Source of the DNA: Neurospora tetrasperma FGSC 2508
Lineage: Eukaryota > Ascomycota > Sordariomycetes > Sordariales > Sordariaceae
DNA: 23,075 bases
Reading direction: 5' to 3'
Assembly: GCF_000213175.1 (NCBI RefSeq)
Contig: NW_009799100.1
Coordinates: 3,695,096-3,718,170 of the forward strand
The position numbers and the translations under genes are program-made. The notes below the pieces were generated by a model. It worked only from the letters and a program-made list of their open reading frames with translations. It was not told the origin of the DNA and did no database searches. Below are positions 1 through 10,300 of this stretch, piece after piece; position 1 is the stretch's first letter, and each line of letters starts with the position of its first letter.

Positions 1-68
1 CCCCCCCCCCCCCCCTCTTCCCTTCCCCCTTACTTAACCTCCCCTTCTAAATTCTTCACACCCCCCAG
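1..68 (+). other. 3' part of an APS2 intron, with a C15 homopolymer
   Basis: This stretch is strongly pyrimidine-rich, starts with 15 consecutive C and ends in CCCCCCAG, directly before codons that match the conserved AP-2 sigma body. TTAAC and TCTAA in the middle could serve as branch sites. I read it as the 3' end of an intron whose donor lies outside the window. The C run may vary in length between isolates or be an assembly-sensitive homopolymer. Confidence 0.7.
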
Positions 69-398
69 ATCCACCGCCTAGTAGCCCCCCGCGACCAAAA
101 ATACCAATCCAACTTTGTCGAGTTCCGCAACCACAAGGTCGTGTACCGACGATACGCGGGCCTGTTCTTTTGCGCCTGCGTCGACACGAACGACAACGAG
201 CTAGCCTATTTGGAGGCCATCCATTTCTTTGTCGAAGTGCTGGACAGCTTCTTCGGCAACGTCTGCGAGCTGGACTTGGTCTTCAACTTTTACAAGGTGT
301 ACGCCATCCTGGACGAGGTCTTCTTGGCGGGCGAGATTGAGGAGACGAGTAAACAGGTTGTGCTGACGAGGTTGGAGCATTTGGATAAGCTGGAATGA
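69..398 (+). CDS. APS2: AP-2 clathrin adaptor complex sigma subunit (3' exon, partial)
   Basis: This is the small (sigma) subunit of the AP-2 heterotetramer, which links cargo and PIP2-rich plasma membrane to clathrin during endocytosis. The exon starts after the AG at 67-68 and encodes 109 residues, roughly the last three quarters of the ~140-residue protein, ending at the TGA at 396-398. Diagnostic conserved stretches are [54 protein letters not shown] and [19 protein letters not shown]. The [13 protein letters not shown] and C-terminal blocks separate AP-2 sigma from AP-1 and AP-3 sigma. The N-terminal longin strands and the start codon lie in exons left of the window. The gene is convergent with the zinc-knuckle gene to its right. 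Confidence in the family is very high; only the exact acceptor is inferred. Confidence 0.96.
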   Translation: MHRLVAPRDQKYQSNFVEFRNHKVVYRRYAGLFFCACVDTNDNELAYLEAIHFFVEVLDSFFGNVCELDLVFNFYKVYAILDEVFLAGEIEETSKQVVLTRLEHLDKLE

Positions 399-1477
399 TG
401 ACAGGAGGAAATACGGCGTTGGAAGGGAAGAAAAGGGCGAAACGGATAAGGGGCTAGGAGCCAAGGGGGGTGGATGAATGCGGATAAGGGGGGCCGGCTG
501 ACTGACGGACCGCGACCGACCGACCGGCCGACCGACAACGAAAATATCAACCAGGGGCTTGGGATGGACGAGGACGAATACTGACTTGCGCGCTCGGACG
601 GCTCTCGGCAATTCCAGCCGAGCATACGGGTGCAGTACATAACGAGGTCTGACCTTCTGCCGAACCGTTCGAACGATCCAGACCCTCGACCCCATCAACA
701 CAGGGCTGAGCTGACTGGACTCTACATGACCACGACCCTCGGACGGGAACGCCTTGGGCTAGTAGACGTCAACCTTTGCCGTCGACACTTCCAGTAAGAA
801 ATGATCACCGACTATCCAAGCATTGAAAAGGGATGGCAGGAGAGAAGGATGCGAAGAGGTGGTTACATATACCCATATCACACATAAAGGGCAGGAAATT
901 GTTCAGCAAACACTGAGCAAGCAAGCTGCCTATTCTACCACACCAACAGCCCCTTATATATCAGGGCTTCTGAGCTTATACTTAGAGTAATCGATCAACT
1001 AATCTTACAAAGACACCGCGTCGCGAGATCCGAAACGCATTGCTCTATGAAATACTAATGTTCCTTCACGTCTCTGCCTTGAAAGCTTTCGATGTTCTCT
1101 TCCAAAGCATCAAGTTTTCGTCAGTGGCAGATAACTGAACCGTCTCTGCAGTTCAGCAACGAAGCGAGCGTCAATGGCGAGTCTTGGCACTGCTGTGTGG
1201 TGCTCGCCATGACGTGAACCCTGAGCCGCAGAATCGGTTATCTATCTACCGTTGCCACCAAAATGGTTGCAGAATTTAACTTGACCATGGAGAGACGTTC
1301 ATCGACTTGGACATGCACCAAAGGGATGTTTCAATTCTAAATAACTGTTTGCTCGCTTGCAATCTGTATCGAATCGTGAAACGAGACCGTAAGAGGTACT
1401 TGACGCCATGATCCAAGTAAGTCCGTAGCATATCTTGTCAACTTGTCGACAGACTGGTCTGGGGTCAAGTGCAGACA
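399..1477. other. Convergent intergenic region with GACC-rich stretch
   Basis: These 1,079 bp lie between the stop of APS2 (+) and the stop of the zinc-knuckle gene (-), so both 3' untranslated regions and terminators should be here. A CGACC/GACC-rich simple repeat runs at about 507-538. I found no tRNA cloverleaf, no conserved protein and no convincing spliced gene; open frames on either strand are short and low-complexity. Confidence 0.6.
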
Positions 1478-4245
1478 CTACTGCGCCTTCGACCCCTCGA
1501 AGACTGTGACGTCCACTTGATCTTCAGGCTGAGAAATCTTCATCTCAACAGGTTCAAGGTCCGCTTCAACGTTTATCACGTCTTTGATGGCCGTCTCAGA
1601 TTTGCTACTGTCTCCAACCTCCTCTGCGCCCTCCATTGGCGTGCAATTGTCATGGTCATTTACTGTGACCCCGTGCCCAGGCTTGACTTTGCGGACGATG
1701 TGAGCGCTCTCAGCCGAAGTCAAGTTGATTGTCTTAGGCAAACTGAGGGTCTCCGAGCGAGTCGTGGCCACAATAGAAGGTGACTCCTTCTCAACCGACC
1801 CGGAGGTAGTCTTTGCCGCCACTTCAGCGATCACTTCATCGACAATTGCAGAGACGTCAACAGCCGCAGAGAATCCAAGAGGCTCATCATCCTCCATTGC
1901 AGCATCGACAGGTGGCTTGAAGCCAACCCGACCGTCTCCGCAAGGGTGATGAGTTTGAACTCCGTCTTCATCGCGATAGAGAATCTGCATTTCAGTATGA
2001 TTCTCCATCACGACATCGATAGCCGGCGTGGAATCGACACGTCGGGGGCCATCAGTCAACAACGCAACAGGCGTAGCTTCACTATTAGCCTCATCAATGG
2101 CCGTACCAACGGGCTCGGCTTCCGTCATGACTGTGTCACTGGCCGATTCAGCGTTAGTATCAGCTGAAACATCCAGTTCCTCCTCCAGGTCCTTGGGATC
2201 TGTGTCCCAGAAAAAACTAGACGCTTGGCTGCGCATAGCTTTGTCAATCTTGTTAATCCAGACATTCTTCCGGTTCTTGAACAGCTCCAAGATGGCTGGA
2301 TGATACCGAGTACCATGACGACCGTCAAGTCTCTTCTCCGTAACACCCAGCTCAACGGGGGGTGAAGACTCCCGCACAATATTTGGAACTAACTCCGGTT
2401 TAACCAAAGTAGTGTTAATAATGGTCGGCTCGATTACCCACGATCCAGAAGACTGCCGCAAGTCATTTTTGAACACCTCTGGCAGCCTACTCTTCATAGG
2501 AGCTCGTGCCAGAGGCGAGACGGTGGTGCTGGCGATCAAATCTGTCAGCTCAGTGATGAAAGATCCTTTATACAATGTTGGGCGATAAACGTAATCGTCC
2601 TGATGAGGCGCCGGCATTTGTGGCTGATGCGTCTTGCGGGACATCAGGTCCTCATTTCCGTAGACAGAAGCTGGCATAGCTCCCTTTACATTGTCATCGT
2701 AGTAGAGAGAACTTCCTCGCCCTCGAATTTTAACTTCCGTGGGCCGTGAACTCAAAGGTCGATAGGGCGCATCGGGCATATGTTCGAAGGTATCGCCGTA
2801 GTCTAGGGCCCTTGACTGAGGCGGAGAAGATGGCTCTAGTTTCTGAAAGCTCGGTTGGCGATACGGGTGTTTGAATCGATGCTCCCTAATGGCCTGGGGG
2901 TTGTCTCTTCTCGGTAGAGCCTGCCGGGGAGGAGAAGGAGACCTGGATCTGGATCTACTACGCCTTCTTCTGTATCTCTCCCGAGACCTTCTCCTCTCTC
3001 TCGACCGATCGCTATCGACGTGATGTCTGGTTTCTGACTCCCTGTAGGGTGAACTTTCCCTATCGTAGTGATGTCTGTCTCTGGGCACCCTGTATGGTGA
3101 TCTTTCCCTTCCAATGTGACGTTTATCGTTCGGCCCCCTCAATGGTGATCTACTCCGACCTCTGCTGGGGTGGAATTGACGACCTCGTTCTGCAAATCGC
3201 TTTCTCTGCTGAGTGAGCGATGTAGGGTTCATGTTCCTGTTACAGACTGTGGCATAGTGGTCACCGTATCTGTTGCAAAAGTTACATTTGTACTCGTCGG
3301 GCGGACTCTTGTCAAACGACGGATCGAGGTTTGTTGGGCATTGCATATGGTAATGTCCTGTAATCGAAGTACAGTCAGCATGGCTGAATCTCGCATAGAG
3401 GTTCTCTACATACCAGGGACACCGCAACGACCACAGGAAGTCTTGTTCTTCTCTTGGGTTTGAATCGAAGTAGGCCCTGACTGCATCGTCTGTGCCCTGC
3501 TTTTCTTCGCTTTCTTCGTTTTCTTCTTCTTTCCCTGAAGGTCAGTGGTCATGATGGCTTCATCCTCACCAAAGACCATTCGGTTCGCTCCGGTGAGGAA
3601 GGACATAGTGTTCTTTGTTTGAGGATCTACGTCCTCATCGGAGCTGATGGCAACGACGGGACGTTGCCAGTCATCTACATCAATGACTTCGCCTTCCTCA
3701 TGTTTATTGTCACCGTATCTGGACAGCTTGAGGCGGTCGGGGTGGATCTGTCCAAAACCAGCGACAGGATGCGCTTCGGACGCCTCATTTATTGAGGGAA
3801 ACTGCTGCAGAGTCTTCTCCGGTGGAGGCGACGGCTGACAAGGTTCGTCTGTTGGGACAAGGCGGGGTGCCTTCGTGGGAATATCGTAAAACTTCTTGAT
3901 CTCAAGCTCCGCCAAAGAGAGCCGCCTCGCACTTAGTGGCTCAGCGTGACTGTGTTCATGGAGCCACTCTTCGAAGGTTCCGACCACATTGGTACTATCA
4001 TAGCCGGCGTCCTTGAGAAAGAAGCACCATTTTGCAATTTCGTGGCTAAACGATCTCTCATCGGAGCTGTCAAGTTCCAGGAGATGGTCACTGAGCCATG
4101 TCATGAAGGCGTAGAGCCGTTCTCTCTCCGTTGTCGGTTCTGGCCCGGTATCCAGACGCACAGCGAGCTCCTTCAGGGAGAGTTGGCCGAGTGTTCGAAC
4201 ACCCAGCCGCCCGACAAAGGCTGTCATCTCCTCTTTATATTCCAT
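1478..4245 (-). CDS. Zinc-knuckle (CCHC x2) and RS-domain protein, two exons
   Basis: The coding sequence is complement(join(1478..3357,3414..4245)), 903 residues. The 56-nt intron (3358-3413) has donor GTATGT, a GCTGAC branch site and acceptor CAG. Splicing completes a CX2CX4HX4C zinc knuckle (C271, C274, H279, C284) that neither exon encodes alone, which is strong support for this junction. A second knuckle-like motif follows (C302, C305, H311, C316; CX2CX5HX4C). Then comes an Arg/Ser-rich domain with three 16-residue repeats (xSPYR...) and RSRSRSRSPSPP. The remaining ~450 residues are mostly acidic and disordered, apart from a short block around AILELFKNRKNVWINKIDKA. A KKKKTKKAKKSR cluster before the first knuckle is a likely nuclear signal. 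CCHC knuckles usually bind single-stranded RNA or DNA and RS domains bind splicing factors, so an mRNA-processing role is plausible, but I do not recognise a named orthologue. The N-terminal ~120 residues look folded but are unassigned. Confidence 0.88.
3010..3157 (-). repeat. Three 48-bp (16-aa) tandem repeats in the RS domain
   Basis: Within the zinc-knuckle gene, three consecutive 16-residue units read RSPLRGPNDKRHIGRE, RSPYRVPRDRHHYDRE and SSPYRESETRHHVDSD. The + strand phrase GGTGATCT or GGTGAACT recurs at 3144, 3096 and 3048, exactly 48 bp apart. Each unit carries a Ser-Pro followed by a basic/His cluster, typical of an SR-type phosphorylation target region. Copy number could vary between strains. 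Confidence 0.8.
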
Positions 4246-5467
4246 CGTCGATGGTAGGGTAGTGCATTGGAGATGCTAGCTCTTGGTCGCGAGTATCAAA
4301 TGAACCCTATCAGGCGCTTTCTTCAGGTTGTTGGCCAGATATGGTGAGTTTCCTGTCCAAACGGGGAATGCTGGCTGGTTTCTGGACGCTTTTAGCCGCG
4401 TTGCGACTCGGTGGCGAGATGCCTGCTATCAAAGTCTGCGGTACATGCGGCTATCAGCGTCAAGTCCTTCATGAGATGGATGGTTTTCTGTTGACAGCAC
4501 AGTTGTTTTGCTAAACATACAAAAATGCGTGATCCGAGAGAATTGCTGCGGGTAGATGATTGAGTTGCATCAATTTGAATATGTAAAAGAGAAGCAGGAT
4601 TGGTTGACAGTAGGAGTACCCCTCAACAAGCTATTTCCCAGGTTTACGTGAGGGTGAATGACGCGACCGTGGCTCTGGCTCGTTTTCCCACCCGTGACCA
4701 GGTGGGAGGGACACGATACCAATGGGAGCAAGTTTCCTTGAAAGCCTCGTGATATCCGCTTGTTACTTGGAATATCTTGATGAACAACCTCAGCGAGATG
4801 TTGGAATTGTGGAAGGTCAAAGGAATCAACTGATTTGGGCTGCATCGATACTTTGGTGCTGTAATATTCAAGGGTATCAGGACCAGGGCAGGCAACTGGC
4901 ATCAGGTGTGAAATCAAGGGACACAAGTTGAGATGAAAGGAAAGAGCAAACGCCCATCAATTTCACGGCGGGGATCCAGCGAACAAGGCAGGAGCTACCC
5001 TCGCTAGCTTTGCCAGATGACTTCACCTCTGGCGTGGTCGACAGACGGGGGCCTTCCATCACATCTGCCTCGTTTACAGCAGTCGAAGGCAGGAGTGAAG
5101 AGAAGGGGGAAGACACAGCCATGAGGGTTGCGTCATCCTACCTCTACCAGCCTGCCACGGAAATATCGACATGGGAAGTGATCCATATACCCTCAAAAGA
5201 ACTAATTAGGTGTATGGTGGTTGGGGGAGTTTTGGTAATTCAAGAATCAGAAGAAGCTTGCCATATGCCAATAGCAACGCGGTATCCAACGGGTCAGTCA
5301 ACACCAAGCGAGTAGCCGAGGTACGAGAATATTCGAATTGATGATGATTCGCTTGAAAAGTCATGGGCCAACAAATACCGCTGCAAAAATTCGCTCCCAT
5401 ACTTTCGTAGTTTGGTTCTGCAAAAGCTCAAATCGCTTGAAAAAGTCCATATTATGGCAAAACCCTG
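4246..5467. other. Intergenic: 5' region of zinc-knuckle gene, 3' region of IST1
   Basis: These 1,222 bp sit between the start codon of the zinc-knuckle gene (-) and the stop of IST1 (-), so they should hold the former's promoter and leader and the latter's 3' end. Open frames of 60-118 codons occur on both strands, but several lack an ATG, they overlap one another, and none shows conserved motifs. I see no RNA gene or mobile element. Confidence 0.55.
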
Positions 5468-6447
5468 CTACTTCTTCAAAGCCGCAAACCGCTTAGCCAG
5501 CTCGTCCACGTCAGGAATGCCGTCCGCGATACTCCCTTTCGCAGGTGCCTTCTTCACAACTCCACCACCCGCTGGAGATTGCTTTGATTGTAGTTGCTGG
5601 TGGTTCAGGGTGACTTTGGGATGGATATTGTCGGTTGACGGCGGTGGTGGGTTAACATGTAGTGGGCTCGCAGGTCCGAAGGACACTGGTGGTGTTGCCT
5701 TGCTGAGCTCCTCCTGAGCCTCCGCCTCCTTATCTTCCGCCTTTAAAGGTACCTCGAGGTTCTTCTGAGCCTGCCCACCGCTCGGGCTCTCATCCTCGTC
5801 CATGAAATCAGGCGGCTCGCCCAAGTTTGCCTTCTTCTTTGGCCAGTTCACGCCATACACCTTTGCGATCTCCTCCAGATAGCCAACAACAAGCTCTTCC
5901 CGCGGTGGCGTCACGCTGAGCTTCTTGACTACCTTCTCCGACACTTTGCCATCCGAGTTTTCCACCGCCTGCAGCGCAAACTCCTTACCAAACTTCTCCG
6001 CGAGCAGCGTCCGTACTTGGTGGAGCTCCTTAATTTCGGTCTTGGGTGCGGCGTAGATGATGCTCTTGACGGCCTCCTCGAGACCAGGATCGCAAGTGGG
6101 CGCCTCCAACAGACCGGCGCGGGCAAGCAAAAGTTCGCAGTAGAGCTCCAGGATCTCGTGAAGCTCGGTGGTGATGTCTGACCGGATGATGTTTTCAACA
6201 CGGATGCGGGCCGAGTCCTCCTTGCCAACATCAAGCAACTGCGCCATAGCCCGTCGCTGAGTCTTGGCGAGGGCTTCATCTCGTTTCTGGACCATGCGCA
6301 ATCTGGCAATAGCCAGTTTCAGCTGAACTTTGAGTTTGGCCTGTGTTCAGAGTGAGCTTCATCGTCCATGTAGACGTCACATGTCGTGGCATAACTTGAG
6401 GTGGAGCTAGGATGACGTACCACAAAGGCAGCTCCTGCGGGAGGCAT
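5468..6447 (-). CDS. IST1: Ist1: ESCRT-III-associated regulator of Vps4, two exons
   Basis: The coding sequence is complement(join(5468..6340,6421..6447)), 299 residues. Exon 1 is only nine codons (MPPAGAAFV). The 80-nt intron (6341-6420) has donor GTACGT and acceptor ACAG, phase 0. Exon 2 opens with AKLKVQLKLAIARLRMVQKR, the conserved first helix of the Ist1 domain, which continues to about residue 190 (including TELHEILELYCELLLARAGL). The C-terminal ~100 residues are a Pro/Glu-rich linker ending in DVDELAKRFAALKK (286-299), a good MIM1 motif (helix with L..RF..L) for the MIT domain of Vps4. In yeast, Ist1 binds Did2 and Vps4 and tunes ESCRT-III disassembly at endosomes during multivesicular-body sorting. 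Its promoter region is shared head-to-head with SPT3. The nine-codon first exon is easily missed by gene prediction. Confidence 0.95.
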
Positions 6448-7357
6448 TCTTGATGTGTTTAGGGTGGTTTGAGGGTGCTTGCTGTGAAAAACAATGACTT
6501 TGACTAGGTGAGCGATCCAACTTTGAGCGGCTGGTCAAGGACAGATAATGAAGTCAAAGATATGATGGCTTTCAGGCAGCTTGCGAGGTTGTCGTCGAGT
6601 TGGAGGAGACGGGACGACGGGAGCACCACAGCTTGTGTGGGGTAGATGGTGGGACCGTATGCGGATCGACAGGGCCATTGGCTGTCGCGAGAAACGGGTC
6701 CTTGCTCAGTGGACCGGATGCATAAGGGAAAGTGGAGAGTACTTGCAAGCCTTTGTGAAATAGGTATCATAGCATGTAGATGTACTTACTTCATGTTGCA
6801 TTCGCGATTCCACCTCCTGACCACTTTTCAGTGCCCTGTACTCGATTTCGAGTTCAACCAACTTCACCACGATACGTCTCGCAGGTGATTCACTGGACCC
6901 AGCTTCATGATTCCAGTCGATTGTCTCAGAAGATGAGACATCAAACGCGACTACTGTTTCTTCTGAACTGCCATCGACGCAGGCCCGGTCCAAGAACGTT
7001 CTGCAGCGCATGTGCATCACGTGACAGTATGTACCGGGAACCCTGCTGGTTGCCGGCACTTCAACGACGTCCGCCGAACAACCGGACATCAACTCTCGCA
7101 GCTTCTTCTCTTACAACGGCCTACTTTTGAACTCCAGTTCCATCCTCCCCACCTCAACTCCTTCCTGACTTCTCCTTGTCATTTGTGTCACTAATCCTGA
7201 TATTCCAATACTTTGTTTTTTGCTCCGACGATTCTATTTCAACTCCGCTCAGAATCGCACGCGTGGTCTTTTGTCTCCTCGATCATTGTTACCGCTTCTC
7301 TTACAAGGCAACTTATAGACGACTTGATCAGACAATCGCCCTTTAATATCAGTCAAG
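6448..7357. promoter_or_regulatory. Divergent promoter region between IST1 and SPT3
   Basis: These 910 bp separate two divergently transcribed start codons. The region carries the palindrome TCACGTGA (7017-7024) and pyrimidine-rich stretches before the SPT3 start (about 7130-7250). A 127-codon open frame on the minus strand (ATG at 7089) has no recognisable motif and I do not call it a gene. No TATA box can be assigned with confidence. Confidence 0.55.
7017..7024. promoter_or_regulatory. TCACGTGA E-box palindrome (bHLH / Cbf1-type site)
   Basis: This is a perfect 8-bp palindrome with a CACGTG core, 334 bp upstream of the SPT3 ATG and 570 bp from the IST1 ATG. The core matches the site of fungal bHLH regulators such as Cbf1 (RTCACRTG). 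A single short motif can occur by chance, so function is only inferred. Confidence 0.4.
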
Positions 7358-10300
7358 ATGGCGGACAAGGACAAGGATAAACAGTACAAATACCGCCAGG
7401 AAATCCAGCAGGTTAGTAACTCACCTTGCACGCAAAACCACAATCGTGTTTCGCAGGCAAAGTGCCCTGACAAGTGTTCGGCACACTTTATGAATGCTCT
7501 CTGTTTATATCTTGTACTTTGGCATCCTCATCCCGTCGCTTTGTACCCGTGCACGCTTTTGCTTTATGAATGTGAATCTCTGAATTACACGCTGTTTGAA
7601 GCAGCTCAGGAAAGTGGTTAGAGATCCCGAAGGATCGTTGTGGGGATGACGAGCTATCACCTGGATAGTCTCGAATGTCGTCGATCCCCAGAAAGTCGGT
7701 GGTTTTGCACTGCTCACAGGACGATGCTCAATTAGAGAAAAGTGGTTCTTGCCTTCCGCAGTCAACTGAAAGTTGCATGCCAGCTCCAATGGTTGCCTGG
7801 TTGCTTTGTTACCGGTCGCGTGATAAATGGGTCTTTTCGGTATTCAGGGACGCCAGGAACCTCGATTCATTCCCTCTCGAAACAATCTCACTCTGGCCTT
7901 AAGGAAAATCAACTTGCGTGGGTCGGCTATTACCTCCGTTCTTGCAATCGACGGCGACTCTGCACGAGCCGCTGTCTTTTCCTTCGCCATTCACCCACCA
8001 CCACGCAGCTCCGACCTAAACCTGTGATTTCACATTCACAACAAGTCCCAAAAATTCGAAACCATGAGGCTTCGTTCTGGAACTGTCGCGTCGGCCGCGA
8101 AGGAAGCCCTATATTCCCCACAGCCGTCAGAGCTCATTCTGCGGCGTTCGACACGCATCCAGCGATCACAATCGGCGAGACCATCACAAACTCCCAAGCC
8201 GTCAAGAAAACCGAAGACGACCAGTTCGGCGAGCAATACCACCCCTCAGATCTCGCGAGGAAGGCCTCCTACCAGGTCTTCTGGCCCACGGCCACAGCAG
8301 GTCTCTACTCTCGAAAGCCAGCGGTCACTAACATACACCCCTACACGTCGTGCCTCTACGGGCAGCGCTCCAAAGGAGCTTGTGGAGAGTTCCGCCAACA
8401 GTCCAGGCGTGCCTTCACAGCTTGTGTCCGCGGACCCAGTCATTCACTCGGGGACCGCCTTAGCGACCTCTTCCGAGCAATCATTCCAGGATTCGGGGTC
8501 CCTCCATTCTGGATCCCCTATTTCCGGCATCTCTCAGACACTTTCAATTTTCCAGCATTCTTCTGGCCCTTACATGGAGGAGGATGATCAACAACTGTCC
8601 GTACCATCATCTGTCTCGATGTCTATCAGTAGCGGATCCGAACCTTCCCCGCGTGCCGATGTGTCTTAGGGAGACACATACCCAGGAGGTAGCTTAGAGG
8701 AGCAACAACACTCGTCCACAACATCTTCAGTCTCGATGTCTATCAGCAGCGGGTCCGAACCCCTTTGGGATACCGATAATTCAGGGCAGGTCACACAACT
8801 AGAAGATGACACAACTTCAGCCTACGTACAGAGCAGGAGAAAGAGAGACTCAGGTCATGGAAGTGTAGCCAAAGACGTTTCTATCACTGCTGATCGCAGC
8901 TTCGAGTCGCTCTCTGGAGTTCTCGACAATGGGCATCTTTGTTCCGCAACTGAAGAGCCCAGTCGTCTTTTCTCATCCAAATGCTCATCACCTCCGTATC
9001 AACCATCGGACGTCCTCAATTCGCTAGCAAACTGTCCGGCTGCACCGAATGAGAGCCCAGGCTCTGAGACCCAACAACTTGACCAGCCGGCTACGTTGAA
9101 GAAGGCCCAGGAAAACATTGTCAAGTCCCAGACGACAATGAAGCAGGCCCAGATCACTACTGGCAATGAGTTACAGAACATTACCAGAAGTGACGAGGCT
9201 GGCCAGACCTCGGTACTGCTACCGGAAATCACAGCTCAGCCTCAATGCGAAGATCACAAGTCCGCGGCTGGAGGTTCTTCAACAGAAGATGGTACTAATG
9301 ATGTTGTCGAAACCTTCTGGAGCTCTTGTCACCCGAGCGAGGACAGAATCAAGACCATCAGTAGCGCCGAGGTCTGGTTTACCTCTCAAGATCAAACTTT
9401 TCAGCCCATAGACGTGGACATGGAGTCCAATGACCTTCCCGAGGAACCACTCATTCCTGAAGACATCACGCACGATCAGCCGTCAGAACCTACCACTCAA
9501 CCGGATGAAACTATAATGGATCCCGAATGGGATGACTGGATTGATAATGAGATCATCATACCTTCAGCGCCCAGTCAGATAAATACATTCACGGGAGAAT
9601 TTTCTACACCAATTGGTCCTTCCACTTCTCCCTCCGTCCACCAAGTTGGAGATGGATCTGCTCTCTTCCAAGACGCGTTCAACACTGCCCTTGATGAGAT
9701 CAATACAGAAAATCAGGCCAAGCGACCAAAGTTTTCAATTCCCAATGACATAATCTTCCCTTCAAGTGATGCAGAAACAGAGCGTAGAGGCATCAACGAC
9801 TTCGTCAACCCGTACCCAAAAGACCCTTGGGAATTCTACTGGAAGAAAAGAGCAGAGACAAAGGACCAGTTTATTGCCAGATTTGCTAACAATGTTCGTC
9901 AGATGATGTACGTCTCTGGAGAGACGGGCGAACCATCCGTTGAAACCACGAGTATCATCGAAGACATTGTGCGCCAGCAGGTCATCCATATGGTAAGCCG
10001 TTACTACCCAATCGCACCCTCTACATATACGATAGAAAACTTACGACTCACACTCTTTGTCACAGCTCAAAAACTGCACCGAACTCGCCGCCCGCCGCGG
10101 CTCCCGCTCCATAACGATCAACGACCTAATCTTCCAAATCCGCGACGACGCGCCCAAAGTCTCTCGGCTGCGCACCTTCCTCTCCTGGAAGGACGTGCGC
10201 AAGAACGTCAAAGACTCTGAAGACAAAGGCGGTGACGCCGACATCGGCGCCGCAGGCGAAGACCCTTCGGCCGCCGCGGGAATTGTTCCCGGCGCAGGCG

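Larger units (their letters stand above)
7412..9902 (+). other. Oversized SPT3 intron 1 hosting a long coding-like frame
   Basis: The donor GTTAGT (7412) and the acceptor after GCTAAC-N10-CAG (9902) are both good fungal splice signals and join exon codons into the conserved Spt3 N-terminus. The length is 2,491 nt, while the five other complete introns seen here measure 56, 61, 63, 73-80 and 156 nt. 7412-8063 shows no recognisable gene; from 8064 to the acceptor almost the whole interval is open in one frame. I saw no terminal inverted repeats at the ends, so transposon capture is not demonstrated. Confidence 0.8.

Noticed and set aside
201-701. Minus-strand open frame of 166 codons opposite APS2
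   Set aside because: It overlaps the highly conserved APS2 exon and the GACC-rich repeat; low-complexity composition explains the openness.
4570-4926. Minus-strand frame of 118 codons upstream of the zinc-knuckle gene
   Set aside because: No conserved motif, competing overlapping frames on both strands, and no supporting splice sites.
6706-7089. Minus-strand frame of about 127 codons between IST1 and SPT3
   Set aside because: It lies in the divergent promoter, has no recognisable domain, and its right end covers the E-box; kept as promoter DNA.
7412-7457. Short alternative SPT3 intron 1 (GTTAGT to TTCGCAG, 46 nt)
   Set aside because: It would join exon 1 to sequence that does not resemble Spt3 and soon stops; the conserved protein needs the acceptor at 9902.
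7742-8587. 281-codon plus-strand frame inside SPT3 intron 1
   Set aside because: It overlaps the nested frame starting at 8064 in another phase; the composition (many Arg, Cys, His, Trp) looks like an out-of-frame shadow.
8601-8699. Candidate 99-nt intron that would remove the in-frame TAG of the nested frame
   Set aside because: The donor GTACCA is weak, the acceptor is a non-YAG GAG and no branch site is visible, so it is not proposed as real.
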